In this document: positions 1-4,409 of the stretch, one piece after another
Numbering within the stretch: the first letter of the stretch is position 1
How the letters are laid out: every line of letters starts with the position of its first letter
DNA from: an uncultured Actinomycetes bacterium
Lineage (GTDB): Bacteria > Actinomycetota > Actinomycetes > Nanopelagicales > Nanopelagicaceae
Length of the DNA: 10,425 bases
Reading direction: 5' to 3'
Assembly (NCBI GenBank): GCA_903832395.1
Contig: CAILBF010000201.1
Coordinates: 1-10,425 of the forward strand
The notes under the pieces: generated by a model
The model's database searches: none
Told to the model about the DNA's origin: nothing
Seen by the model: only the letters and a program-made list of their open reading frames with translations
Program-made: the position numbers and the translations under genes

Positions 1-725
1 GCGTTGAACGCTTCGTAGAAGTACCCACTATTGCGCCGTGGGTTGCTGAACGCTAACCAAAACCTATTCGGCGTGTTCTCGGTGAAGAACCCAGAGGTCA
101 CCGCCCAGATGGAGTCGTCGATACCTGACGCTTCATCAAACACGACCATGACACCGTCGTAGTTGTGAACCCCAGCAAACGCATCGGGATTCTCAGCAGA
201 CCATAGTCTGCCTTCCAAACTCCAGTAGCGGGTGCCTTTCTTCAGATCCCGCTCAACTAACTCAGTCAGCCACTTGGCAGGCATCACACGCGTTGCCGAT
301 ACTTCATACCAATGGCTGTTGATGGACATACTCAGCCACTTCGTTATCTCCGCCCATGTGACTGAACGGAGCTGACTCTCCGAGTTAGCCGACACGATGA
401 CGGTAGCACCAATGCGTGTCGTCATCATCCACAGCACTAGCCAACTGACTAGCGCTGACTTGCCAATACCACGACCAGAAGCCACCGCTTCTCTTAATAC
501 GTCAAAGTCCACTTTGCCTTGGTTCTGCTTGATGTGCGTAGCGATGTCAAGTAAGACCTCACGTTGCCACTTGCGTGGCCCAGCAAAATGTTCGAGTGGG
601 GTGCCTTTCTGCCCCCAAGGATAGCAAAACATCACGAACGCTAGGGGGTTGTCCTTAATCGCAGGACTCCACAAGCGTGCCATGAGTTCTTGTTCATCTT
701 GCGCTGAGTAGACAGTTGTTTGCAT
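1..725 (-). CDS. terL: Phage terminase large subunit (ATPase part), C-terminus beyond the left edge
   Basis: Packaging motor ATPase that, in tailed phages, docks on the portal, cuts concatemeric DNA and pumps it into the prohead. The first 241 residues are visible, starting at the ATG at 725-723. A Walker A motif, GRGIGKS, is at residues 84-90, and a Walker B, VVFDEA, at 194-199 with the expected acidic pair. FSNPR at 226-230 sits where the ATPase coupling motif is expected. The N-terminal part (LWSPAIKDNPLAFV, then HFAGPRKWQ) has the look of terminases from proteobacterial phages. The C-terminal nuclease domain lies outside the window. The start abuts the stop codon of the upstream small-terminase candidate with no gap, so the two are probably translationally coupled. 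No strong Shine-Dalgarno sequence is seen. The family call is secure; the subgroup is not. Confidence 0.93.
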   Translation of the reverse strand, partial: MQTTVYSAQDEQELMARLWSPAIKDNPLAFVMFCYPWGQKGTPLEHFAGPRKWQREVLLDIATHIKQNQGKVDFDVLREAVASGRGIGKSALVSWLVLWMMTTRIGATVIVSANSESQLRSVTWAEITKWLSMSINSHWYEVSATRVMPAKWLTELVERDLKKGTRYWSLEGRLWSAENPDAFAGVHNYDGVMVVFDEASGIDDSIWAVTSGFFTENTPNRFWLAFSNPRRNSGYFYEAFN

Positions 726-1181
726 TTAAGCCGTTTGTTGTTGGGTTTCGTTTTGTTTCACGTGAAGCACAGGTTGCACCTCGACACAGTCAGCTTCGAT
801 GACGCGCGTTTGGGCTTGCTCTAATGCTGCCGTGATGCTAATGCGTTGTTCGATGTCAACACTAATCTGTTGTTTAGCCACCCAACCATGCTGATGCTTG
901 AGAATCTCAAGTGCTGACTTAGCGTCGCCTTCACGTGCTGCGTTGTGCAGTACGGTGGACATCTCCATCTCGCCGTCGGCGCGTCCTTTAAGTTCAGCCA
1001 TCTCGGCGATGGGGTCAAGTTGCGTGAGTTGACGGTATTCAGTAGGCAATAAGCCAGACGCCAAGGCAAGCGAGTCACCTTTCAGCCCTAACTTGGCAGC
1101 CTTATAGATGCGTTCCAACCTCGCTTCCGTAGCGTGAACTTGGCGTACCTCATAAGGAAAGGATTGGAAGTCATTAAACAT
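726..1181 (-). CDS. terS: Probable phage terminase small subunit
   Basis: A 151-residue protein directly upstream of the large terminase. In that position it most likely recognises the packaging site on the phage DNA and regulates the motor. Residues about 24-53 (ERIYKAAKLGLKGDSLALAS) could form a helix-turn-helix of the kind found in small terminases. Residues 60-100 (ELKGRADGEMEMSTVLHNAA, then AKSALEILKHQHGW) resemble the common small-terminase segment in which a charged helix leads to a 'gd.kaa..wLk...gw' ending. The C-terminal tail is Gln-rich and likely disordered. The ATG at 1181-1179 lacks a clear Shine-Dalgarno sequence, so the exact N-terminus is uncertain. The call rests on position and overall look more than on an invariant motif. 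Confidence 0.72.
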   Translation of the reverse strand: MFNDFQSFPYEVRQVHATEARLERIYKAAKLGLKGDSLALASGLLPTEYRQLTQLDPIAEMAELKGRADGEMEMSTVLHNAAREGDAKSALEILKHQHGWVAKQQISVDIEQRISITAALEQAQTRVIEADCVEVQPVLHVKQNETQQQTA

Positions 1182-1230
1182 TTGGATAGTGTAACAAAAA
1201 ATTTTAAAAAATAAAAATAAAAATAATAAT

Positions 1231-1245
1231 TTGTATCAAATATTG
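1231..1245 (-). promoter_or_regulatory. Possible promoter element for the terminase operon
   Basis: Read on the minus strand this is ATTTGATACAAA, an extended -10 (TGA followed by TACAAA). It shares TGATACAA with the promoter facing the other way at 1876-1883. It is about 50 bases upstream of the small-terminase start. No good -35 is seen at the proper distance, and the second arm of the palindrome found at the other promoter is missing. Confidence 0.35.
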
Positions 1246-1376
1246 TGGTGCATTGAGCAGAAAAATAAAAATTTACTGCAAACGCTCCATTCGCAGACAC
1301 ACCATTGCGTTTGACCTATGGGGGACGGCTCAAAGCAAAAGGCATTCTGCCGGCGGGATCAAGGCCGGACGATCGC

Positions 1377-1538
1377 GGGGCGCCGGCCGCCGGATCGAAG
1401 CGGAAAGATGAGAGGATCAAAGCAATGGGGCGCCGGCCATTGTGCCAGGCGTTTTACTGTTTTAATTTTAGGGCGCCGGCCATATTAGCAATGTAAGCAA
1501 TGTTAGTTATCAATTTATATTTGGTAGATTAGGGCGCC
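1377..1538. repeat. GC-rich repeat, GGGCGCCGGCC-type, four copies
   Basis: GGGGCGCCGGCC occurs at 1377-1388 and 1427-1438, AGGGCGCCGGCC at 1470-1481 and a shortened AGGGCGCC at 1531-1538. The copies are 43-61 bases apart in otherwise AT-rich DNA. The last two are the left ends of the composite repeats. Each core contains the palindrome GGCGCC, and the first three also have GCCGGC. Function unknown; protein-binding sites are a reasonable guess. Confidence 0.7.
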
Positions 1539-1576
1539 TAGTATTAGATATGTAAGCAATGTTAGTTATCAATTTA
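1470..1576. repeat. Two composite direct repeats of about 47 bases
   Basis: Unit 1 (1470-1517) and unit 2 (1531-1576) share the same order of parts: AGGGCGCC, a short variable joint, TATTAG, then an identical 27-base stretch (1491-1517 and 1550-1576) that starts ATGTAAGCAATGTTAG and ends TATCAATTTA. The identical parts are 59 bases apart. The duplication includes the iteron core plus a 10-mer, TATCAATTTA, found again inside the operator at 1866-1875. Confidence 0.85.
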
Positions 1577-1747
1577 GTATTGCTTACATTGCTAACATGA
1601 GAGCTTAGGGGCAAAATGCGCGGGAATAATTGTATGCAATGTAAGCAATGTTGCACGTCAAAATATATTGCTAGCAGTTGACTAATTGTTGTTTAATTTT
1701 TTAACTTATAAGATATATCTAAACAACATTACTTACATTGCTAACAT
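1485..1747. repeat. Iterons with the core GCTTACATTGCTAACAT
   Basis: On the plus strand TTAGCAATGTAAGCAATG begins at 1485, ATGTAAGCAATGTTAG lies at 1550-1565 and GCAATGTAAGCAATGTT at 1636-1652. Inverted copies are ATTGCTTACATTGCTAACAT at 1579-1598 and ACTTACATTGCTAACAT at 1731-1747. Each is itself a tandem pair of 9-base half sites, GCTTACATT and GCTAACATT. Copies at 1550-1560 and 1579-1589 are exact 11-base inverses with an 18-base spacer, so a hairpin or cruciform could form. Five copies in both orientations suggest a multimeric DNA-binding protein. Confidence 0.85.
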
Positions 1748-1782
1748 TCAATAGCTATAAGGCCATTTCGTCCATTTCGCGC

Positions 1783-1826
1783 GCTTACATTTTGCTAACA
1801 TTTTGCTTACATTTTGCTAACAATTT
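1783..1826. repeat. Four-unit tandem 11-base array
   Basis: Four consecutive 11-mers alternate: GCTTACATTTT (1783-1793), GCTAACATTTT (1794-1804), GCTTACATTTT (1805-1815) and GCTAACAATTT (1816-1826). These are the same two half sites as the iterons, but spaced by 11 rather than 9 bases, about one helical turn, so bound subunits would lie on one face of the DNA. The array ends 31 bases before the -35 of the rightward promoter. Confidence 0.88.
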
Positions 1827-1857
1827 AACTTATTTACAAATATTTGATAAAAAAGTA

Positions 1858-1884
1858 TTGCAATGTATCAATTTATGATACAAT
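1858..1884 (+). promoter_or_regulatory. Promoter with overlapping palindromic operator for the small-gene operon
   Basis: TTGCAA (1858-1863) is a candidate -35 and TACAAT (1879-1884) a -10 with an extended TG at 1876-1877; the 15-base spacer is short, which the extended -10 could offset. The perfect inverted repeat TGTATCA (1864-1870), ATTTA, TGATACA (1876-1882) fills the spacer and enters the -10, so a bound dimer would block RNA polymerase. Transcription would start near 1891, giving a leader of about 40 bases. Confidence 0.6.
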
Positions 1885-1929
1885 AAAGCTTAGAAGCACA
1901 AATAAACTAAATTAAAGGAAACTTACAAA

Positions 1930-2082
1930 ATGAACTATAAAAGATTAAATAGAGCAGCCAGGCGCGAAGCTTTTCAAAATGATGTACCTTTTACGTACTA
2001 TAAGCGCGAGGGATCAGCAACTAATACGAATGCAATATGCGAAGCGATCGCGAGTAATCGTAAATTCTCATTTATTAACTAA
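1930..2082 (+). CDS. Small basic protein of unknown function, 50 aa
   Basis: First gene after the rightward promoter. The ATG at 1930 follows AAAGGA (1914-1919) at a good distance. The product begins MNYKRLNRAARREAF and ends RKFSFIN. The N-terminal third is rich in Arg and Lys and would form a positively charged helix, so binding to nucleic acid or an acidic partner is possible but unproven. There is one Cys (residue 37) and no membrane segment. The bases AAAATGAACTATAA around its start recur exactly at the start of the 239-residue gene (2679-2692). I do not recognise a family. Good Shine-Dalgarno, promoter proximity and tight packing argue that it is real. Confidence 0.65.
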   Translation: MNYKRLNRAARREAFQNDVPFTYYKREGSATNTNAICEAIASNRKFSFIN

Positions 2083-2105
2083 ACTAAATTAGAGGAGCTT
2101 TAACA

Positions 2106-2417
2106 ATGGCACGTTTAACATTAACCACAATTAAAAGTTTTATTCGTAAAAATCCAAACCTATATATAAACAATAGAGCTAATTTTGACGGCATGCAGGA
2201 TTGTGTTGTTTACTCAGACAATTCGAATTTTGTACCAGTTAAAAAACCCGCCGAAAATTACGATCATAAAAACAAGTTAGGAATTGATCAGGCCTGGTTC
2301 GTATTAAACTCACGCGATCATTTTATAGAATACGAAGATGGACAATTTAAAGGATATGAAGTTTATAACTGTTGCGGAAAATTTATTTTAGCTATTAAAA
2401 AGGGAATTACACAATGA
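2106..2417 (+). CDS. Conserved-looking small phage protein, 103 aa, function unknown
   Basis: The ATG at 2106 follows GAGGAG (2092-2097). The product is soluble, with a basic N-terminal helix (MARLTLTTIKSFIRKNPNLY), then FDGMQDCVVY, then LGIDQAWFVLNSRDHF and GYEVYNCCGKFILAI near the end. From memory, proteins with a similar 'LGI..AWFV..SRD.f..ye...  GYEVYN.CG.FILA' pattern recur in phages and phage-like islands, without a known role. Cys residues at 32, 89 and 90 are notable for so short a protein. Its stop codon overlaps the start of the next gene (ATGA at 2414-2417), so the two are probably translated together. Confidence 0.82.
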   Translation: MARLTLTTIKSFIRKNPNLYINNRANFDGMQDCVVYSDNSNFVPVKKPAENYDHKNKLGIDQAWFVLNSRDHFIEYEDGQFKGYEVYNCCGKFILAIKKGITQ

Positions 2418-2515
2418 AGACAAAATTAATCGATTACATTTTAGGCGGCCTGTTCATGGCAGCGGCCGGCGCGTTATTAGCTGTTATTTACGTTTATCGT
2501 ACAGGAGGGTTTTAA
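2414..2515 (+). CDS. 33-aa single-pass membrane peptide
   Basis: Starts within the stop codon of the previous gene (ATGA overlap). The peptide is MKTKLIDYILGGLFMAAAGA followed by LLAVIYVYRTGGF. Residues about 8-27 form one hydrophobic segment with small residues (GG, AAAGA) that could pack against other helices. The positive residues K2 and K4 before it and R29 after it leave the topology ambiguous. Its last codons carry the strong AGGAGG Shine-Dalgarno of the next gene. The coupling and the clean hydrophobic span support a real gene. Holin-like or inner-membrane regulatory roles are possible, but nothing in the sequence decides this. Confidence 0.65.
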   Translation: MKTKLIDYILGGLFMAAAGALLAVIYVYRTGGF

Positions 2516-2516
2516 T

Positions 2517-2678
2517 ATGTCAATGTTGCCTAAACGTAAGTTAACTAAAGAATTACGTAATGAGATAAGAGAATATTACGATTCTCATTTAAACGTAACT
2601 TATGATGAGCTTATAAATCGCTATGGTTTAACACGTGCGCAGCTTAAAAAAATACTACTATCTAAATGGGAGAGCTAA
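2517..2678 (+). CDS. Small basic protein with possible helix-turn-helix, 53 aa
   Basis: The ATG at 2517 follows AGGAGGG (2503-2509), the strongest ribosome binding site of the block. A second ATG two codons later (2523) is a less well-spaced alternative. The product is MSMLPKRKLTKELRNEIREY followed by a segment reading VTYDELINRYGLTRAQLKKI (residues 27-46), which fits a helix-turn-helix with the turn at the Tyr-Gly-Leu-Thr. With Lys and Arg at the N-terminus it could be a small DNA-binding regulator, and the operator at 1864-1882 and the iterons would be natural targets. That link is inference. Confidence 0.68.
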   Translation: MSMLPKRKLTKELRNEIREYYDSHLNVTYDELINRYGLTRAQLKKILLSKWES

Positions 2679-2681
2679 AAA

Positions 2682-3401
2682 ATGAACTATAACCTATCAA
2701 TAATAGGCGGCGCGGTCCGTTATCACTTAACACCTGTAAGCGCGAATGTTAAAACAGGGCCAATACCCGTAAGCACTTCGAGCGCGGTGACATGCAACCC
2801 TGATTGTCCATTTAATAACGGTGAGGGTTGTTATGCGGGCAGCGGCCCGCTTGCATTACATTGGCGCAAAGTGACGAGCGGCGAGCGCGGCGACCTGTTC
2901 GCGGATTTTTTAGATAAAATCGAAGCTTTACCGCCGGGCCAATTGTGGCGGCATAATCAAGCCGGTGATTTACCAGGCAACGGCCTAGAAATTGACGGCG
3001 GCGCTTTAGGTGATCTCGTCAAAGTGAATAAGGATAAAAAAGGGTTTACGTACACTCATTACGATCCGGCCATTGGCGACAATGCAAAATATATTAAGGG
3101 CGCGAATGATTACGGCTTTACTGTAAATTTAAGCGCCAATACACCGGCGCACGCGGACCAGCTAAGCGCTCTAAATATTGGGCCTGTGGTCACAGTATTA
3201 CCGGGCGATCAAGTAGAAAATAGTTATACACCGGCCGGCCGTAAAATTGTCGTATGCCCGGCGACTATTCGCGAAGATGTTAGCTGTGCAACGTGCAAGC
3301 TGTGCGCTGTAGTAGATCGCGCGGTAATTGTAGGTTTTCCGGTTCATGGCTCAGGTAAAAAAAGGGCCGCGCGGGTATTTGAAATTAAATCAGTCAACTA
3401 A
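2682..3401 (+). CDS. Cysteine-rich phage protein, DUF7227/gp88-like, 239 aa
   Basis: Largest gene of the plus-strand block. The ATG at 2682 follows GGGAG (2668-2672). An N-terminal cysteine group (C38, C42, C50 in TCNPDCPFNNGEGCYAGSGP) is followed by LWRHNQAGDLPG (88-99), GFTYTHY (121-127) and GFTVNLSANTPAHAD (145-159). The protein ends with a second cysteine group (C192, C202, C205, C208, a CX2CX2C) and GFPVHGSGKKRA (218-229). From memory this matches phage and rhizobial proteins in DUF7227 and is reminiscent of mycobacteriophage gene product 88, which shares a Cys-rich start, a central 'R....GD' and a final 'CxxC.lC...I.FP.HG'. Seven cysteines in two groups suggest a metal or iron-sulphur site. 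The reaction is unknown to me. Confidence 0.85.
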   Translation: MNYNLSIIGGAVRYHLTPVSANVKTGPIPVSTSSAVTCNPDCPFNNGEGCYAGSGPLALHWRKVTSGERGDLFADFLDKIEALPPGQLWRHNQAGDLPGNGLEIDGGALGDLVKVNKDKKGFTYTHYDPAIGDNAKYIKGANDYGFTVNLSANTPAHADQLSALNIGPVVTVLPGDQVENSYTPAGRKIVVCPATIREDVSCATCKLCAVVDRAVIVGFPVHGSGKKRAARVFEIKSVN

Positions 3402-3420
3402 ACTAAAGGAAAATTAAAAA

Positions 3421-3663
3421 ATGAGCGATTATATAACTTTTAATATCTGTTCGCATTATGCAAGCGCGATTGTCAACGGTGATTATTCGGGCTTAGAAGA
3501 TCATGAAGAGCGCGAATTAAACGATTTTTTAGATAACTTAACCCGCGAATATGGATCACAAGACTTGAATTTAATTGATCTTGAAGATCAGTTTAATTTT
3601 AAACTTTGCGAGGTATCTAATCTTATGGGTGATTGTTTAGAATTTAATCTAATACCGGCTTAA
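3421..3663 (+). CDS. Small acidic protein, 80 aa, phage/plasmid type
   Basis: The ATG at 3421 follows AAGGA (3406-3410) in the third copy of the leader element. The product starts MSDYITFNICSHYASAIVNG, continues DYSGLEDHEERELNDFLDNL and ends CEVSNLMGDCLEFNLIPA. From memory, the pattern 'ItFnicshYaSAivNgDYSGL.d.Ee..ln.Fl' followed by 'fg.CEVs.l.GDclef' occurs in many small phage and plasmid proteins (possibly DUF6926), with no assigned function. It is strongly acidic with no membrane segment, so a protein partner, or DNA mimicry, are ideas only. Confidence 0.8.
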   Translation: MSDYITFNICSHYASAIVNGDYSGLEDHEERELNDFLDNLTREYGSQDLNLIDLEDQFNFKLCEVSNLMGDCLEFNLIPA

Positions 3664-3735
3664 ATTATCAGTTTTAAGGCCTTAAAATTTAGGGCTTTAA
3701 AGCGGGTAATTTTGCCCGATATCGGAGATTATAAA
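3664..3735. promoter_or_regulatory. Intergenic stretch with a perfect 16-base palindrome
   Basis: This is the largest gap inside the plus-strand block. It contains TTTTAAGGCCTTAAAA (3672-3687), a perfect palindrome, then a small possible hairpin, CGGG (3702-3705) pairing with CCCG (3715-3718). There is no T-run, so it is not an intrinsic terminator. An operator or an RNA structure before the next gene are both possible. Confidence 0.4.
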
Positions 3736-4191
3736 ATGAGCTTATTAGAAGAGATCGAGCGCCATGGCCTGGCGGACTGTGATTTTAACCGCGCGTTATC
3801 AATTTTGGACGTGATACGCGCGGATATCTTTAATTATACGGACTTCGACGCGCCAGATAGTTTGAGCGATCTTCAAGGCCTTAAGAGTACATTAGAGGAC
3901 CGCGCAGCTTTAGAATCTTTAGGGATTACTGAAAATGACGTAATCCGCGCCGCCCTGGTGATTGTAAATAAAGATATTGATAAGTTAACCGATTATTTTG
4001 ATAACGAGATATTCCCGGCTGCTGTAGATTTTATAGACATCAAAGCAAAGCCGGCCGTTAATCCTAGTAGTGTAATAATTTCAATATTTGAGAGCTTTGA
4101 AGCTGGTAATTCTCATTATGAGCTTGCCGGCCGGTACACTACGAGCGGTAATCCAGAGTTATTTTTATGGGAGGTTAAAAAATGTATATAG
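3736..4191 (+). CDS. Acidic protein of unknown function, 151 aa
   Basis: The ATG at 3736 is preferred because GGAG (3724-3727) stands 8 bases before it. An in-frame TTG at 3712 has no such site and would make the Shine-Dalgarno coding. The product begins MSLLEEIERHGLADCDFNRA and is acidic and mostly helical in look (SLSDLQGLKSTLEDRAALES, then ITENDVIRAALVIVNKDIDK). It ends ELAGRYTTSGNPELFLWEVK. No catalytic motif, signal peptide or membrane segment is seen and I do not recognise a family. The final codons overlap the start of the next gene. Confidence 0.8.
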   Translation: MSLLEEIERHGLADCDFNRALSILDVIRADIFNYTDFDAPDSLSDLQGLKSTLEDRAALESLGITENDVIRAALVIVNKDIDKLTDYFDNEIFPAAVDFIDIKAKPAVNPSSVIISIFESFEAGNSHYELAGRYTTSGNPELFLWEVKKCI

Positions 4192-4304
4192 TACATTACA
4201 AAATTCAAGGCGAGAATTATTCTATTCGCTTTGCAAGTAAAACAAGCGCGCAGCTATTCGCGCGCCGGTACAATGGCACATTAGAAAAGGCGGCCACGTT
4301 ATGA
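4182..4304 (+). CDS. Small basic protein, 40 aa
   Basis: The ATG at 4182 lies inside the end of the previous gene in another frame and follows GGGAGG (4169-4174) at 7 bases. The product starts MYIVHYKIQGENYSIRFASK and ends with SAQLFARRYNGTLEKAATL. It is soluble and basic and could be a short beta hairpin followed by a helix. Function and family are unknown. The strong ribosome binding site and the ATGA overlap with the next reading frame support translation. Confidence 0.62.
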   Translation: MYIVHYKIQGENYSIRFASKTSAQLFARRYNGTLEKAATL

Positions 4305-4363
4305 TATCTGGATTAGTTACTGTTGCAATTCTATACGTTTTAATCGCGGCATTCGATCTATAA
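4301..4363 (+). CDS. Possible 20-aa hydrophobic peptide
   Basis: Begins in an ATGA overlap with the preceding gene and encodes MISGLVTVAILYVLIAAFDL, essentially one membrane-spanning segment with a terminal Asp. AGG at 4288-4290 is a weak ribosome binding site. It is the second hydrophobic micro-peptide in this block and ends shortly before the terminator. Its size makes chance possible, but coupling and composition favour a real gene. Confidence 0.45.
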   Translation: MISGLVTVAILYVLIAAFDL

Positions 4364-4380
4364 ACCCTATCAACCTTAAT

Positions 4381-4408
4381 AAAAAAGGCCCTTAATAGGG
4401 CCTTTTTT
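4381..4408. terminator. Bidirectional intrinsic terminator
   Basis: AAAAAAGGCCC (4381-4391), loop TTAATA, GGGCCTTTTTT (4398-4408). The perfect stem is flanked by A-runs and T-runs, so it works in either direction. It separates the plus-strand block from the convergent primase-helicase gene, whose stop codon is one base from the stem. Confidence 0.92.
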
Positions 4409-4409
4409 A

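Larger units (their letters stand above)
1182..1929. other. Gene-free control region, candidate replication origin
   Basis: About 750 bases with no convincing gene, between the divergent terminase and small-gene blocks. Reading rightwards it holds: an A/T tract (about 1195-1230); a GC-rich part (about 1320-1440) with copies of GGGCGCCGGCC; two composite repeats (1470-1517 and 1531-1576); further direct and inverted copies of a GCTTACATTGCTAACAT iteron (1579-1598, 1636-1652, 1731-1747); AT-rich DNA at 1675-1720 including the palindrome AGATATATCT (1711-1720); a tandem duplicate CCATTTCG (1763-1770, 1772-1779); a four-unit 11-base array (1783-1826); and the promoter-operator at 1858-1884. Iterons plus AT-rich DNA are typical of initiator-dependent origins, and the same layout also suits a multi-site regulatory region. 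The origin role is inferred. Confidence 0.55.
1901..3410 (+). repeat. Near-identical leader element before three genes
   Basis: AATAAACTAAATTAAAGGA at 1901-1919, AACTAAACTAAATTAGAGGA at 2077-2096 and AACTAAACTAAAGGA at 3396-3410 each end in the Shine-Dalgarno sequence of the next gene (1930, 2106, 3421). In the second and third the first AAC-TAA is also the last Asn codon and stop of the preceding gene. The span given covers all three separated copies, not a continuous element. Confidence 0.7.

Noticed and set aside
1305..1496. Possible 63-aa plus-strand reading frame in the GC-rich part of the control region
   Set aside because: No ribosome binding site and a non-ATG start. The sequence is made of the GGCGCCGGCC repeats and the product looks random (Arg/Gly/Ala-rich).
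1678..1707. Promoter TTGACT ... TAACTT within the iteron region
   Set aside because: The -10 is weak with an 18-base spacer and no gene starts at a sensible distance. The DNA is AT-rich enough for chance matches.
1485..1826. CRISPR array
   Set aside because: Repeats are short, in both orientations and irregularly spaced, with no unique spacers of constant length and no cas genes.
3712..3735. Upstream TTG start for the 151-aa gene
   Set aside because: It has no ribosome binding site and would include the GGAG that serves the ATG at 3736.
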